Part shown: in pieces, positions 46,261 to 56,150 of the stretch
Numbering within the stretch: position 1 is the first letter of the stretch
Layout of the letters: each line of letters starts with the position of its first letter
Assembly (NCBI GenBank): GCA_025201805.1
Contig: MU619302.1
Location: forward strand, 66,770-122,919
Direction: 5' to 3'
DNA length: 56,150 nt
Source of the DNA: Parasitella parasitica
Taxonomy: Eukaryota; Mucoromycota; Mucoromycetes; Mucorales; Mucoraceae
The notes under the pieces: generated by a model
Seen by the model: only the letters and a program-made list of their open reading frames with translations
Database searches by the model: none
What the model was told of the DNA's origin: nothing
Position numbers and translations under genes: made by a program

Positions 46261-46743
46261 ATTTTTACAAGTAGCAAGTCCATACATGAATCGTTTCTGT
46301 CCAAAGTTTGTTTTAACTTTTGCGAAAATGCCTCAAGTGGAAAATGCTGTATGAGCACTACAAAATCATTTGGCGTTATTTCTAGGCATTTGAATCGACT
46401 AGAAAGAGCTTGGATAATTCTAAACTATGCAAAACAAGCGCATTGGTGATTACAAAATGTGAAATTTACTCGGTAATATATTCCACAGTGCATGCAGTAT
46501 GATGATATCTGCTATACGAAAGAACAGGTTTTTAGTTTGCAAGAACGAATTTTTGTCAAGCATTTAGTAATTTAAAGTATTCATTGGTTATTCCTACTCA
46601 CATTATTTCTGGCTTTCCACACTCCTAATAATAAAACTACCACTGGTGCCACTGTTAGGACGGGGTTCAATAGCATTGCGTTACCAAGATTCAACCAAAA
46701 GCTGCCTTCCTGTTTTTTTTACGTGTTGTAATATTATACAAAA
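46261..46743. other. Spacer upstream of the EI24-like gene
   Basis: No gene supported. A minus-strand frame here overlaps the nuclease relic in antisense and has no recognised motif. Confidence 0.4.
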
Positions 46744-47817
46744 ATGAGCAGATTATCAGCAGCGACACACTTCAAGTACCTTGTAAAAGGGATTAGTGAA
46801 GCTTTCAACTGGAATCGAGTCATAAGTCTGATTACAACGTAAACGAGTAAACAATTATTTCTTAATCATAGATCATAGATATTTATTTTGTGATAGCTCA
46901 AAAACGATTCAACACACTCTTCTCAAAAGCATCGCATTAAACGGTATCGCCTATTTGGGTATCCTCATCACGCTAGAGGCATTTTATAACACACCAGATC
47001 ACCATCTATTTGGATATTCGTATACAGTCAGTATTACCAGTATATACAAAAATCTCTTTATTCAGCTAAAATTTTAAAATAGGATTTGACAGGCTATCCG
47101 CTGTATCTCATTTGCCTTATAGTTAATTCAAAATTGTACAGTAAAATTGCAAATTACCAGGCATCAGAGCAACAAACGACAATCAATCTTGTTTCGTCAA
47201 TCAATACCATCATTTTGTATGGCAATTTTGCTCTTTTCATTACATTTTTGCGGTGTGTTCCACTAGTGGGATCGGCCTTATCGTTTCTCACCTACTGCAT
47301 TATCATGTCTTACTATTGCTTCGAGTAAGTGATGGGCAAAACTCGATTTTTTGTTTCAAAGCTTAACGTTCCTATCTGAAAGATACAAGTGGATCAACCA
47401 GGATTGGACAATTGAACAGCGAATGGTGTATGCCGAGGAACATTGGGCATATTGCCTAGGATTTGGATTGCCTGCGACGACGATTGTCTTCTTTCTGTCT
47501 ACGCTAAGAGCAGGCGGTGTTTTTGCATTAGTCTACCCTAGTGTAAGTTAACTTGATCCATTGCAGGATACAAGGAGTTCTGACATGCTGCTAATTAGTA
47601 TGTTATGATGGCATCTGTCGCGTCCCCAGAGCCATTAACAACACGCAACATGGCCGATTCAGCTGGGCCATTTGCACTGCCTTTCCGGGCGCCTGTTTTC
47701 TTTGTCATTCGACTTATGAACCAAGCTATCATACGAGCAATTCAAACATTGGGCGGATCAAAAGCCGAGACTTTCGGGGTGGAGAGGAAAAAGGACAATT
47801 TGGGTAAATTGGTGTAG
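46744..47817 (+). CDS. EI24-like multi-pass membrane protein
   Basis: Five exons (46744-46838, 46897-47026, 47083-47324, 47383-47542, 47599-47817) sum to 846 bases, 281 residues. Hydrophobic segments include GIAYLGILITLEAF, LYLICLIVNSKLY, NTIILYGNFALFITFL, PLVGSALSFLTYCIIMSYYCF and FGLPATTIVFFLSTLRAGGVFALVYP. The YKWINQDWTIEQRMVYAEEHWAYCLGFGLP block is the hallmark of the EI24/PIG8 family of endoplasmic-reticulum membrane proteins, linked in animals to autophagy and nuclear import. Its fungal role is unclear. The donor of the second intron is GTCAGT, a less common but valid form; other introns have GTAAG or GTAAA donors. The protein ends in a charged tail (VERKKDNLGKLV). Confidence 0.88.
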
Positions 47818-48562
47818 ACTTGAATAATGGCTGTTCTTATTCTTAGAGAGGAGAATTTTAATTTAATAAAAAAAAAAAAAAAAAAAAAAAAAGGATGTTC
47901 TGGCATGTCATGGTTGCGACGGAAGGAAATGAAGGGTCGAGCCAGATACAACATCCAAGCATTTTATGACGTTGACAAAACCGACAGGATTTGCACTAAT
48001 GGTGTTCTGATGCAGCACTTGAATTCTTTTTTTCCCAGCCAACGCACTGAGTGAGATTTCTTTGATAGTAATTATCCACTCTGGAGCGCTACGGTAAAGA
48101 GAACCAGATCTTGCACAGAACAAGCCAGTGCCTAGCAAAAAATTTGGCAACTTGGATTATTTTGTCATTCTCGATAATCCTGTAGATCCTACCCGCTGAA
48201 GCTGTGTCTCCGGTGTCGAGCGAATAATGCATACCCGACTGGTAAGTCATGCTCATTCTGTTGGTGCTATTGTACCAATGTAGCAACTGGAGTGGTAGCA
48301 TTGCCAATACTGCTGCAGACATTAAAAGCATTTTTAGCAGAAAACCCCAAAAGATGCTTTGATCACTTGGGTGCATTAAGAAGACCAGATGTCGAACAGA
48401 GACCGTATTGCAAGATCTATCATGCCAGGTGTACCTACTACTAGAGTGCCATGTTCGCAAGGGGATTTACAGTCACTTTTGAGGCGAAAAAGAGGTTGTA
48501 ATTCTATAGTCACCGTTCATGTCAAATGAAAAAAGTTTTAAATCTTTTTCTTTACTTTGATC
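47818..48562. other. Spacer with unresolved coding-like traces
   Basis: A poly-A run of 26 bases at 47867-47892. Several open frames overlap here in both strands. The most coherent is a minus-strand stretch (48388-48089) with MHPSDQSIFWGFLLKMLLMSAAVLAMLP, a possible membrane segment; it has no recognised family and ends without a clear splice donor. I do not call a gene. Confidence 0.35.
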
Positions 48563-50810
48563 ATGCCTCGTGTGGAAAGAAAAGGTCGTGCTAACAAAAA
48601 GAGAGGAAAGAAGGGAGGAAAGAAGGAAGATCCTGAGCAAAATACCCCAGCAGTGAACACTGCACCTGCAGAGTCGATGGATGTCGATTCCACCTCTGCT
48701 GCTACTCAGGAAGGTCCAGGAGGAGTCGTCTTTAACGATCAGCATTTCCAGGCTGCTCACTTTGGTGAGGTTGACGAGGAGCTGCTTGGTTATTTCAAGA
48801 ATGTAGAACAAACGCTAGATGATCCTCATTTCGAAACTGGTGAAGGTATTCATTGGGATCAAAACCAAATTACTGTAATGCAAGGTTTTGTAACACTGTA
48901 TTTTTTTTTTTTTTTTTTGACAGATCAAAGGCTATTTGTCGAGAATGTGTACACCGAAGTGGATGGCAACGAATTCCGTCTTTCAACAAACTACTCTTGC
49001 TCTTTGATTCTGGAGAAACTGCTCAAAGTGTCAGATTCATTCCAGCTGCGTGTGTTTATGGACAAGTTGAGTGGAAAAACTGTTGAACTTTTTGCGCATC
49101 GGTTTGCGTCTCATGTCTGCCAAACTCTCCTGACTTTGGCGGCTGATGTTGTTGAGCGTGAGCAATTAGAAGGCGTCTCTGCCAATGACACTTCTGTCAA
49201 GGAGGGCGAAGGTGAGCTTTTGTCGATGGAGAATCTCATTCTGGGCGTATGTGAGGATATCAAGCCTCATGTTGGTGGTCTTATCTCTCAGCAGTTTGCC
49301 TCTCATGATATCCGTATTTTACTCTTTATTTTGGCTGGCAGACGTATTGACGAATCTGGCGATATCAAGGGTCAATTGAGAAGTAAGAAATCTACACTGT
49401 ACAAAAAGGAAAACAATGATACATTCACAAAGGTAAGCTTTTACGGCACCCCCGTCTCGTCCTGTATAACTTGTGCTAATTTGCGATTGGGGGGGTTTTT
49501 TTTTCAGTCCAGTGTCCGCTTAACACCCACCAGGAAGGTGCCTGATTCTTTCAAGGCCATGTTTAGAACTCTCACTACTGAGCTGGCTATCAACATGTCT
49601 GAAACCGAAGTGCGTACATTGTCTGTGCACAAAGTGGCAAATCCCGTTCTGCAGGTAAAGAAGCTTTTTTTTTGTTTTTTGTTTTGTTTATAGCCAGATT
49701 TTATTGTGATTGACAGCTATACCTTTTTAGCTTTTACTAGAGATGCAGGAAAACGATAAAGAAGGACAAAAGGCCAAGAACATCCTTATCGATCGCATAC
49801 TATGGGGCATTGTCACTGACATTGATTCGACAGAAGAAAATAGAGATCGAGATTCTTGGTTTGAAACAATGGTGCGTGACCCTGTCGGCTCTCATCTGCT
49901 GGAAGTGATTGTCAAATGCGCACCCGATGCCATTTATAGAAAGATTTTCAAGGCGTATTTAAAGGGAAAACTCGAAAAGTTCAGCATGCACCCTATCGCT
50001 AATTTTGTCATTCAAAACTTGATCACATCTGTCAGGAAATCGAAGCAGCTCGACCAAATTATGGAAGAACTCGGCAAATCATTCGAAAAGCTGTTGAAAT
50101 TCGGCAAATACGGTGTGATTCGTAGTTTGGTGGATGCGTCAGTTAGAATGGAGTCATCACAAAAAGCTGTGGTGGATGCTATTGCGGCTGCGCTGCACAT
50201 GACTGAAGACTCGCAGCGCAAAGAGTTTGTCAACTGCTGTATGCGCATGTGGACTTTTGAACAGTGGAATGAGGCATCTGAGGATGAAAAGCTCGATTTA
50301 TACAAATTCCATCTGCAGGGATCTTTGATTGTTCAAGGTATCATGAAGATGGAGGCTGACGTCAATGCCATCGTGACCAACAGCTTTTTGTCGCAGAGAC
50401 CTGATACTGTGTATCGATGGTGTTTCTCTCCTGCTGGCTCCCGGGCGTTTGAATCGGTTGTCGCCTCACCCAATGTCAACATTAAAATGAAAAAGAAGAT
50501 TATGCGTGATTTATCCGGCAAATACACAGCGCTCGCAAAAGATAAGTTTGGCAGCCATATCCTCGATAAATGTTGGGCTGCTGCAGACATCGATTCCAAA
50601 GAAAAGATTGCTGCCGAACTAGTGAAGCACGAACATGAATTGGCTAGCCATTACATTGGCAAAAGTATTCTTTGGACCTGTAAGATTGACCAGTACAAGA
50701 GAAGACATGATGACTGGGTTGAAAGAGAGAAGGGAGCTGAGCGTAAGCGTGAAATGTTTAGAGATATTCTTGATGATACACCTGTCGACAAGAAACGTAA
50801 ATTTGCATAA
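48563..50810 (+). CDS. NOP9: Nucleolar Pumilio-like protein Nop9
   Basis: RNA-binding nucleolar protein needed for early 18S rRNA/40S maturation. Four exons (48563-48845, 48924-49432, 49508-49654, 49731-50810) sum to 2019 bases, 672 residues, the same range as yeast Nop9 (666). The start is the ATG of MPRVERKGRANKKRGKKGGK, a basic nucleolar-type N-terminus. HFETGEDQRLFVENVYTEVDG is the conserved entry to the repeat domain, and Pumilio-like helical repeats follow (LSTNYSCSLILEKLL, FAHRFASHVCQTLL, MVRDPVGSHLLEVIV, HPIANFVIQNLI, FGKYGVIRSLVDAS, FSPAGSRAFESVV, DKFGSHILDKCW). It ends with a basic tail (DDTPVDKKRKFA). An unusually long T-run precedes the first acceptor. Confidence 0.95.
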
Positions 50811-51280
50811 TTTTTTTTTTTTTCAATAATAAACTATACACTATATACTGCACAAAAGTAGGGCAATTTCTTTGTGTTTACTACAAAAATCTGACACGAA
50901 ACACATATTTCCTGTAACAAAATCTTAAAGATTGCAAATTGTCTCAAGGGTGTCAATATATATCCAATATACCTAGATAATGTGGATATAGGTACACAGA
51001 TAGTGTGTATGGCCAAAGGAATTTAACTCGACAACATTTCCTACGTTTGTAGTTTGCCCAGATCAAGCAATGAAAATATGATAAACTTCACATGTCGAGA
51101 CACTGAATCAATTGCCAGGGGGCATTCACGTGTAGTTTACCAATTTTCGAGCAGCACAGACAGGCTAATATATAAAGCATTTTCACATGCAAATCACTTT
51201 ATATCATATAAATACCCTGCCAAAGATTTCGAAAAGTTTTGCTTCTGCTCACTCATTTACACATCTCAAGAACGTCAGAA
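50811..51280. other. Intergenic spacer, 0.5 kb
   Basis: 3' end of NOP9 with a T-run, then promoter of the next gene. No coding signal. Confidence 0.5.
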
Positions 51281-52248
51281 ATGCCTGCCTGGACTATTAC
51301 CGTAAGCCTCGTTTTGATGGACGGAACCGTGTAGACTTATAAGCCTGCTTAATACAACAGCTTTCTGAAACTCCCTGTGCAACTTTTGTCATTGTCCAAA
51401 ACATATCTGCTCAATCGTCAGAAAAAACTGTAAAAGAGTTCTTTTTATTCTGCGGTAAGATCAGCCAATTCGAATTGACCATGTAAGTATACATCCATAG
51501 GCAGGAAATGGGAGGGGGGCACTGTTTAATAAGCGGACTGTACAGGGACGACGATGAGATCCATCAAGTCGCTTTGATTCAATTTGAACGTGAATCTGCT
51601 GCCAAGACAGCCACCCTTTTAAGTAATGGTGAGGGATAATACCGCCCGCTCTGAATGATGGCAGAAAATGTTGACTGTCATGCTTTTTTGTTTGTAGCTT
51701 TGATCGACGATTGCCATATTGTTGCCACACCTTACTGTGAAGTCGCCACTACTGCTAGCACACCTTTGATAGCGACGCCCCTTGAGGACAGGGAAACTGC
51801 TGAGAATGAGGTCAGCACTGCTGCTCAAGAATCCAAGGCAAAATCACGCATTGTTGCAGAGATGCTGGCTAATGGATACATGCTCCAAGACCAGGTTGTT
51901 GCCAAAGGCCTTGAATACGATTCAAAGTACAGTCTTTCCAGTCGCTTAACAAGCTATTTTAGCACTCTCACTTCAAATGTAAAGCAGATTGATGAAAAAT
52001 ATAGAATTTGGGATAAGGCTGTTGAGATTGACAGCAAATTCAGGATCCAAGAAAAGGTACAAAATGCTGCACAGACAGCTCAAACTACGGCTACTGCTGC
52101 CTTGCAATCTCCTACTGGCCAAAAGGTCGAGCGCATTGCTAGTCAAACCTTTGCTCAAATTGCTGCTGTTCATTACGAAGCCAAAAAAATCCAAAAGGAG
52201 AAGGCCGCCACCCTTACTGATCCAACTGAACCTGTCGCTGTCGCTTAA
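51281..52248 (+). CDS. RRM protein, Vip1-like
   Basis: Four exons (51281-51301, 51361-51482, 51546-51628, 51698-52248) sum to 777 bases, 258 residues. The first exon is only 21 bp (MPAWTIT). An RRM fold occupies residues 8-85: ATFVIVQNIS (RNP2-like), TVKEFFLFCGKISQFEL, IHQVALIQFERESAAKTATLL (RNP1-like), LIDDCHIVATPY. This short RRM followed by an Ala/Gln-rich helical region (KYSLSSRLTSYFSTLTSNVKQ, VERIASQTFAQIAAVHY) matches S. pombe Vip1 and related fungal proteins of unknown function. The aromatic residues of RNP1 are replaced (VALIQF), so RNA binding is uncertain. Convergent with the following gene. Confidence 0.87.
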
Positions 52249-52517
52249 AATATAAAAATACATCATTCAAATAAACCAAAAGAGCTTTATACCATCACCA
52301 TTCTATCAAAGCACATTGTGCATACTTTGTGTGGTTATAATGCAATGTATATAAAAGAAGAAGAAAAAAAGAAAAAACATATGTAGCAGATATTCGTAAA
52401 AATGCATAAAAAGCTGGCTAACATTTGTAGCCTCAAAGCGGATGTGTATGTAGAATTTTACAGAACATGTCTGTCGAGTTGTCAAAGCGGGAATGTTTAT
52501 TGTACATATATACACAA

Positions 52518-53093
52518 TCAAGGTTTTTTCCTCAAGGAATCATAAAAATCATCTCTGTCGAATACTTTACTATCAGCAACTGTAAATGGTTCATCCAAGA
52601 CATAATTAACCATGGAGGCCAGCTCGATGGTTTCAGCAATAGGGATTCTATCTTTGCTTTGTAACTTTTGATCCTCTATCAATGTCTTGGTAGTGCAATT
52701 TTCTTCTGATTGAAGAGGTATCGTGTGAGACGACAGGAAAGGATTTTGTGTGTTTACTTGATGTTCACAAGAACCTGGTGGCGTTGATTTAGAAGGTGTT
52801 ATCATTTCTACTTTTTCGTCATAAACACATTCCGCATGTTTTGTAAGCTGTGTATTGATAGGAGGAACCGCAAACCATTCATCGGCAGCTTTGAAATTGT
52901 ACGTCTTGCATGTCTTCTTTCCAGCTGCAAACGTTGCCCAGCGTTTTCTTTTTGGCACAGGTGGTCTATGTTGCTTTGCCTTCAAACAGTATTCACGCAC
53001 AGCTGCTTGTTCATTAGCCTTAATGGTTGGGGATGTAACAGTAGTTACTGCAAATAATCGGCAAATACAATTTAAAAATTGATGTTTCTTCAT
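52518..53093 (-). CDS. Unknown protein, 191 residues
   Basis: Single open frame from the ATG at 53093 (MKKHQFLNCICRLF) to the stop at 52518. The longer frame begins 25 codons earlier in poly-T derived Phe and is less likely. The middle is basic (KAKQHRPPVPKRKRWATFAAGKK) with a possible nuclear signal. The second half is Ser/Thr/Pro rich and acidic, ending VFDRDDFYDSLRKKP. No domain recognised. Codon use and length are consistent with a real gene, and the convergent neighbour is 269 bp away. Another reading would be a chance open frame, which I consider less likely at this length. Confidence 0.6.
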   Translation of the reverse strand: MKKHQFLNCICRLFAVTTVTSPTIKANEQAAVREYCLKAKQHRPPVPKRKRWATFAAGKKTCKTYNFKAADEWFAVPPINTQLTKHAECVYDEKVEMITPSKSTPPGSCEHQVNTQNPFLSSHTIPLQSEENCTTKTLIEDQKLQSKDRIPIAETIELASMVNYVLDEPFTVADSKVFDRDDFYDSLRKKP

Positions 53094-53819
53094 GTTGTAA
53101 ATATTGTAAATGTTTGTAAATGTTTGTAATGAAGAAGGAATAAAAAAAAAAAAAAAGAAAAGAGACATTGCGCATTTTTATACGTTTTTTGATGCTAAAT
53201 TAATTAATCAGAAACATAATATGGGTGCCATTGTCAAGATATATTTTTTATATTTGATGATTTACATCTAATATTTGTTTGTCTTGTTGCAGGAATTGCT
53301 ATTCAAGGGGGGTTCAATGTTTACACAGATTTTCGAATCCAGTAAGAATTCACAAATCTTGGCGATATAAATATCCAAGATGGTAGATTAAATGCTTAAT
53401 TTCATTGTTCAACTGCCGTAAAAGCAATGTATTTTATGCCCCCCCAATAATGAGCTTACAAAGTTTACCCGCCCTAATTTCATTATAAACCTGCATATTT
53501 TAAAAAAAAAAAAAAAAAAAAAAGTCTCGAGACAACAACATCCATATATCCAATGTTATTTATCATAGCCATACTCAGGAATCAGTACAAACGCTTAGAT
53601 ACAATAATTGGCGCAAATTTTTATAGAGCAAACCGAGCACCAAAGGCTCTAAATTTCAGATAGTCGTCGACAAGGGCTCGCTCAAGTATACTCTACGTTG
53701 AAAAAGATTCGCTCTACATTTTACATACTGCTTTATTGCTTTTTTTCTAATTACAAAACAAGGGAAAAAAAAAAAGGGCAAATGGGGATATATATGCATA
53801 CATATGGTTGTATTATTAT
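53094..53819. other. Intergenic spacer, 0.7 kb
   Basis: A/T-rich, with an A-run at 53501-53523. No gene supported. Confidence 0.5.
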
Positions 53820-55380
53820 CTATTCAAGTAAGGCACGACCGAAAGGGACCTCAGCAAAGAGGCCGGGAGCCTTACGACTGTATACAGTGGAACCACGGAC
53901 AATAGTACAGTCAACGGCGCCATAGAATGTTTCTCCAATGTAAGGAGACAGCTTGTTTTTAAAGTGGACATCGTTAACATTAACTTCGAATGTTGATTCA
54001 GGGCGCCAAATGACAAGATCGCCGTCATGACCGACGCGAATCTCGCCCTTCTTGTGGTTCAAGTTGGTTCTCTTGGCAGGCGCATAACTGAGCCAGTGAG
54101 CAATTTGTTGAAGACTGTTTGGGCAGCATTTAGTGTAAAGCTTATCATGTAACTACAAAGACACTTACGTAACACCCCGCTTGCGACCTTCACTCCAAAG
54201 AACAGGCAGACCAAATTGGACACTAGCGATACCGCCCCAGGCTTGGCCAAAATCACCGGTATCTTGTTTTTTGAGCTGTGCGGTACAGGGAGAGTGATCA
54301 CTGACAACGTAATCAATAGTGCCATCTAATAGAGCTTCCCAAAGCTTCTCACGGTTAGATGCTTCACGGATAGGAGGGCAACACTTGTAATGAGTAGCTC
54401 CATCCTCAATGGCTTCAGAGGTAAAGTTGAGATAATGGAAACAGGTTTCGACAGTGAGAGGAGCACCGGCAGCCTTAGCAGCTTTAATAGCAGGGACGGC
54501 AGAAGCGGCAGAAAGATGGACAATGTGAGTGTTTACAGATTTACCTTTCTCGTGATATTCTTGGGTGAGGCGAATAATCATGTCAATAGCGTTAGTCTCA
54601 AGAGACTGCGGACGAGAATTCAAGAAGCTGGCATATGTACGGCTGTCCAATTCTTCTTCATGCTCGTGCTTGGGCTCAGCCTTTCCACAGCCTTCCATTT
54701 CAGCATGGAACAGCAACACACGGTCAGAATTGGCCATTTTATCCATAGCCAGTCTGACCTCAGCTTCGTTGACACAAGGGAATTCATCAACACCACTTTC
54801 AATCAAGAAACACTTGAAGCCACGCACACCCTTCTCCATCAAAGCAGGCAAATCGTCCGCATTATCGGGGACAACACCACCCCAGAATCCAACGTCAACA
54901 TGGCACTGATTCTTAGCGGCATTGAGCTTGGTATCGAAATTAGCGACAGTGGTTGTAGGGGGGATGGCGTTCAAGGGCATGTCAACGACAGTAGAAATAC
55001 CGCCTGCAGCTGCTGCTTTGGTACCTGTCTCGAAACCCTCCCATTCGGTACGTCCAGGTTCATTCAAATGGACTATATAATAATACCATATTGTTTTTGG
55101 TTACTTGCCCCCCGCACTTTTGATTTCGCCAACTAAAAATGAACTTACCATGAGCATCCACCAAACCAGGCATCAACAATTGGTCATCGTTGAGCTGAAT
55201 AACCTCCAAGTTATCCTCGCCTACAACAGTGGTGCACTTGTTGTTACCAAGAGCAATTTCAACAATTTTACCTGTTGTCTGGTTGACAAGAACTTCGGCA
55301 GGAGCTTGTGTATGTTGAGAGGATAGGATAGCATTTTGTGCTTTGACGAGTAAAAAGCGCTGTTGTTCGCTGGCGGTCAT
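53820..55380 (-). CDS. DAL1: Allantoinase
   Basis: Hydrolyses allantoin to allantoate, the second step of ureide breakdown when purines are used as nitrogen source. Three exons (55380-55149, 55072-54169, 54114-53820) sum to 1431 bases, 476 residues, close to yeast Dal1 (460). It is an amidohydrolase with its metal-binding set visible: VDAHVHLNEPG (HxH), the lysine in GVRGFKCFLIESG, LLFHAEMEG, THIVHLSAAS and YVVSDHSPC (Asp). CCPPIREASNREKLWEALLDGTIDY and FGQAWGGIASVQFGLPVLWSEG distinguish it from dihydropyrimidinase and urease. The C-terminus has YSRKAPGLFAEVPFGRAL, typical of the family. The ATG at 55380 starts MTASEQQRF; a longer frame would need a TTG. No partner gene of the pathway is adjacent. 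Confidence 0.96.
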
Positions 55381-56150
55381 ATTGGATATAGCTTGCAAGT
55401 TAAATCTTTGAATTGAAGACCAAAGAAGAAGAAAAGCTAGAAAGTTGCAAGCCTAAATATTTGAATCTATTTTTTTTTTTTTTTTTTTTCGGTTCTAATT
55501 GGATGGTTGCGTTTTTAAATTGCAGATCTGATTATACCGTGCTGTATAGTTTTGATGTGAATATCTATATTGTCCCCTTTACTTCCTACCACACATTTTG
55601 TACAATACTTGAAAATATCAAATGTGCATTAAAAGTCTTAAAAGTGGGATTTCATAGGCTTGTTGTGAACTTTTGGCTGTCAATCAATCATTACTGACAC
55701 TTTCCAAATGTCGCCATATGCCACTTAATAGAGAGCATGTTGAATTTAAATCGCACAAAGGTATATCCAAGGAGTACCAAATACCTCTCTATTTCGAACT
55801 AGATCACTGATTGCACTAATGAAGGGGCCGTGGTAAAAACGTTATTGTAGCCAAATGTCTTTACTTTTTAGAACTTTTCATCTTTTAAACTTGCAGCAAC
55901 CAACTAGTTTTCCTCCCCCAAAGAGTTCCTGTTTTTACATCTATATTAAGCTAGAAGGTACACTGCATCTGGTTAATTTCCGTTTTTTATATATCAAAGC
56001 GAAATTGTATTCAGAGACTTGACAGAAATATTCTTTGCTATATAGTGCTGGTTGCTGTTTTCGAGGCCTCGGGTTAGCAGTATCATTATGAAGATATTGC
56101 ATTCTCTAATGATAATCGTATTGTAAATTCAGGTAAACCACGTTTATGTA
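55381..56150. other. Spacer at window end
   Basis: Poly-T run at about 55471-55489. The plus-strand frame at 55413-55697 runs through it and is uninformative. No gene supported up to the window edge. Confidence 0.5.

Noticed and set aside
54390-55136. Plus-strand open frame of 248 codons
   Set aside because: Antisense to the well-supported allantoinase gene, which explains the openness. It has no domain of its own.

Overview
This window is nuclear DNA of an early-diverging filamentous fungus, most likely a member of the Mucorales (Mucoromycota). The evidence is: AT-rich spacers full of homopolymer runs, genes cut by many short GT-AG introns (about 40-110 bases), fungal orthologues (CDC10 septin, GRR1, PUS4, NOP9, synaptojanin-type INP5x, allantoinase DAL1), and two decayed Tc1/mariner transposons plus one decayed DIRS-like retroelement. 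Exon coordinates were worked out by hand from splice sites and reading-frame phase. For most genes the exon lengths sum to a whole number of codons, which is a useful internal check.

Layout. 0.2-2.1 kb: an uncharacterised 585-residue protein with a possible PD-(D/E)XK-like core. 3.0-4.5 kb: dead Tc1/mariner element with near-identical terminal repeats. 4.8-6.1 kb (-): septin CDC10. 6.1-8.1 kb: AT-rich spacer. 8.1-11.5 kb: DIRS-like element with long inverted ends, reverse transcriptase and RNase H remnants, and a truncated tyrosine recombinase. 12.1-13.5 kb: second dead mariner-type element. 13.5-17.7 kb: 4.2 kb without genes. 17.7-18.9 kb: four-finger C2H2 transcription factor. 20.2-22.7 kb (-): long coiled-coil protein with a UVR-like motif. 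22.7-25.6 kb: spacer with a dispersed non-coding repeat.

25.6-30.7 kb is a compact same-strand block: a type I membrane protein, PUS4 only 18 bp behind it, GRR1-type F-box/LRR protein, and ribosomal protein eL15, followed by a tiny convergent coiled-coil gene. 32.1-35.2 kb: LIM-C1-RhoGAP protein. 36.5-37.4 kb: sulfotransferase-like protein interrupted by a heptad array encoded by 21-bp DNA repeats. 37.8-40.0 kb: a coiled-coil protein and a DUF4112 membrane protein. 41.5-45.4 kb (-): synaptojanin-type phosphoinositide phosphatase behind a tandemly duplicated poly-T promoter region. 45.9-46.3 kb: relic of a TnpB/Fanzor-like nuclease. 46.7-47.8 kb: EI24-like membrane protein. 48.6-50.8 kb: NOP9. 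51.3-52.2 kb: Vip1-like RRM protein. 52.5-53.1 kb (-): unknown 191-residue protein. 53.8-55.4 kb (-): allantoinase.

The genes do not form a pathway cluster. They are housekeeping functions: translation and RNA modification (eL15, PUS4, NOP9), cell polarity and membrane traffic (septin, RhoGAP, synaptojanin), ubiquitin-dependent regulation (GRR1) and purine nitrogen salvage (DAL1). Mobile-element debris is concentrated in the first 13.5 kb and at 46 kb. I found no tRNA, rRNA or CRISPR array. The most unusual items are the heptad-expanded sulfotransferase, the DIRS-like element with a 13-bp array in its ends, the 18-bp gap ahead of PUS4, and the TnpB/Fanzor relic.
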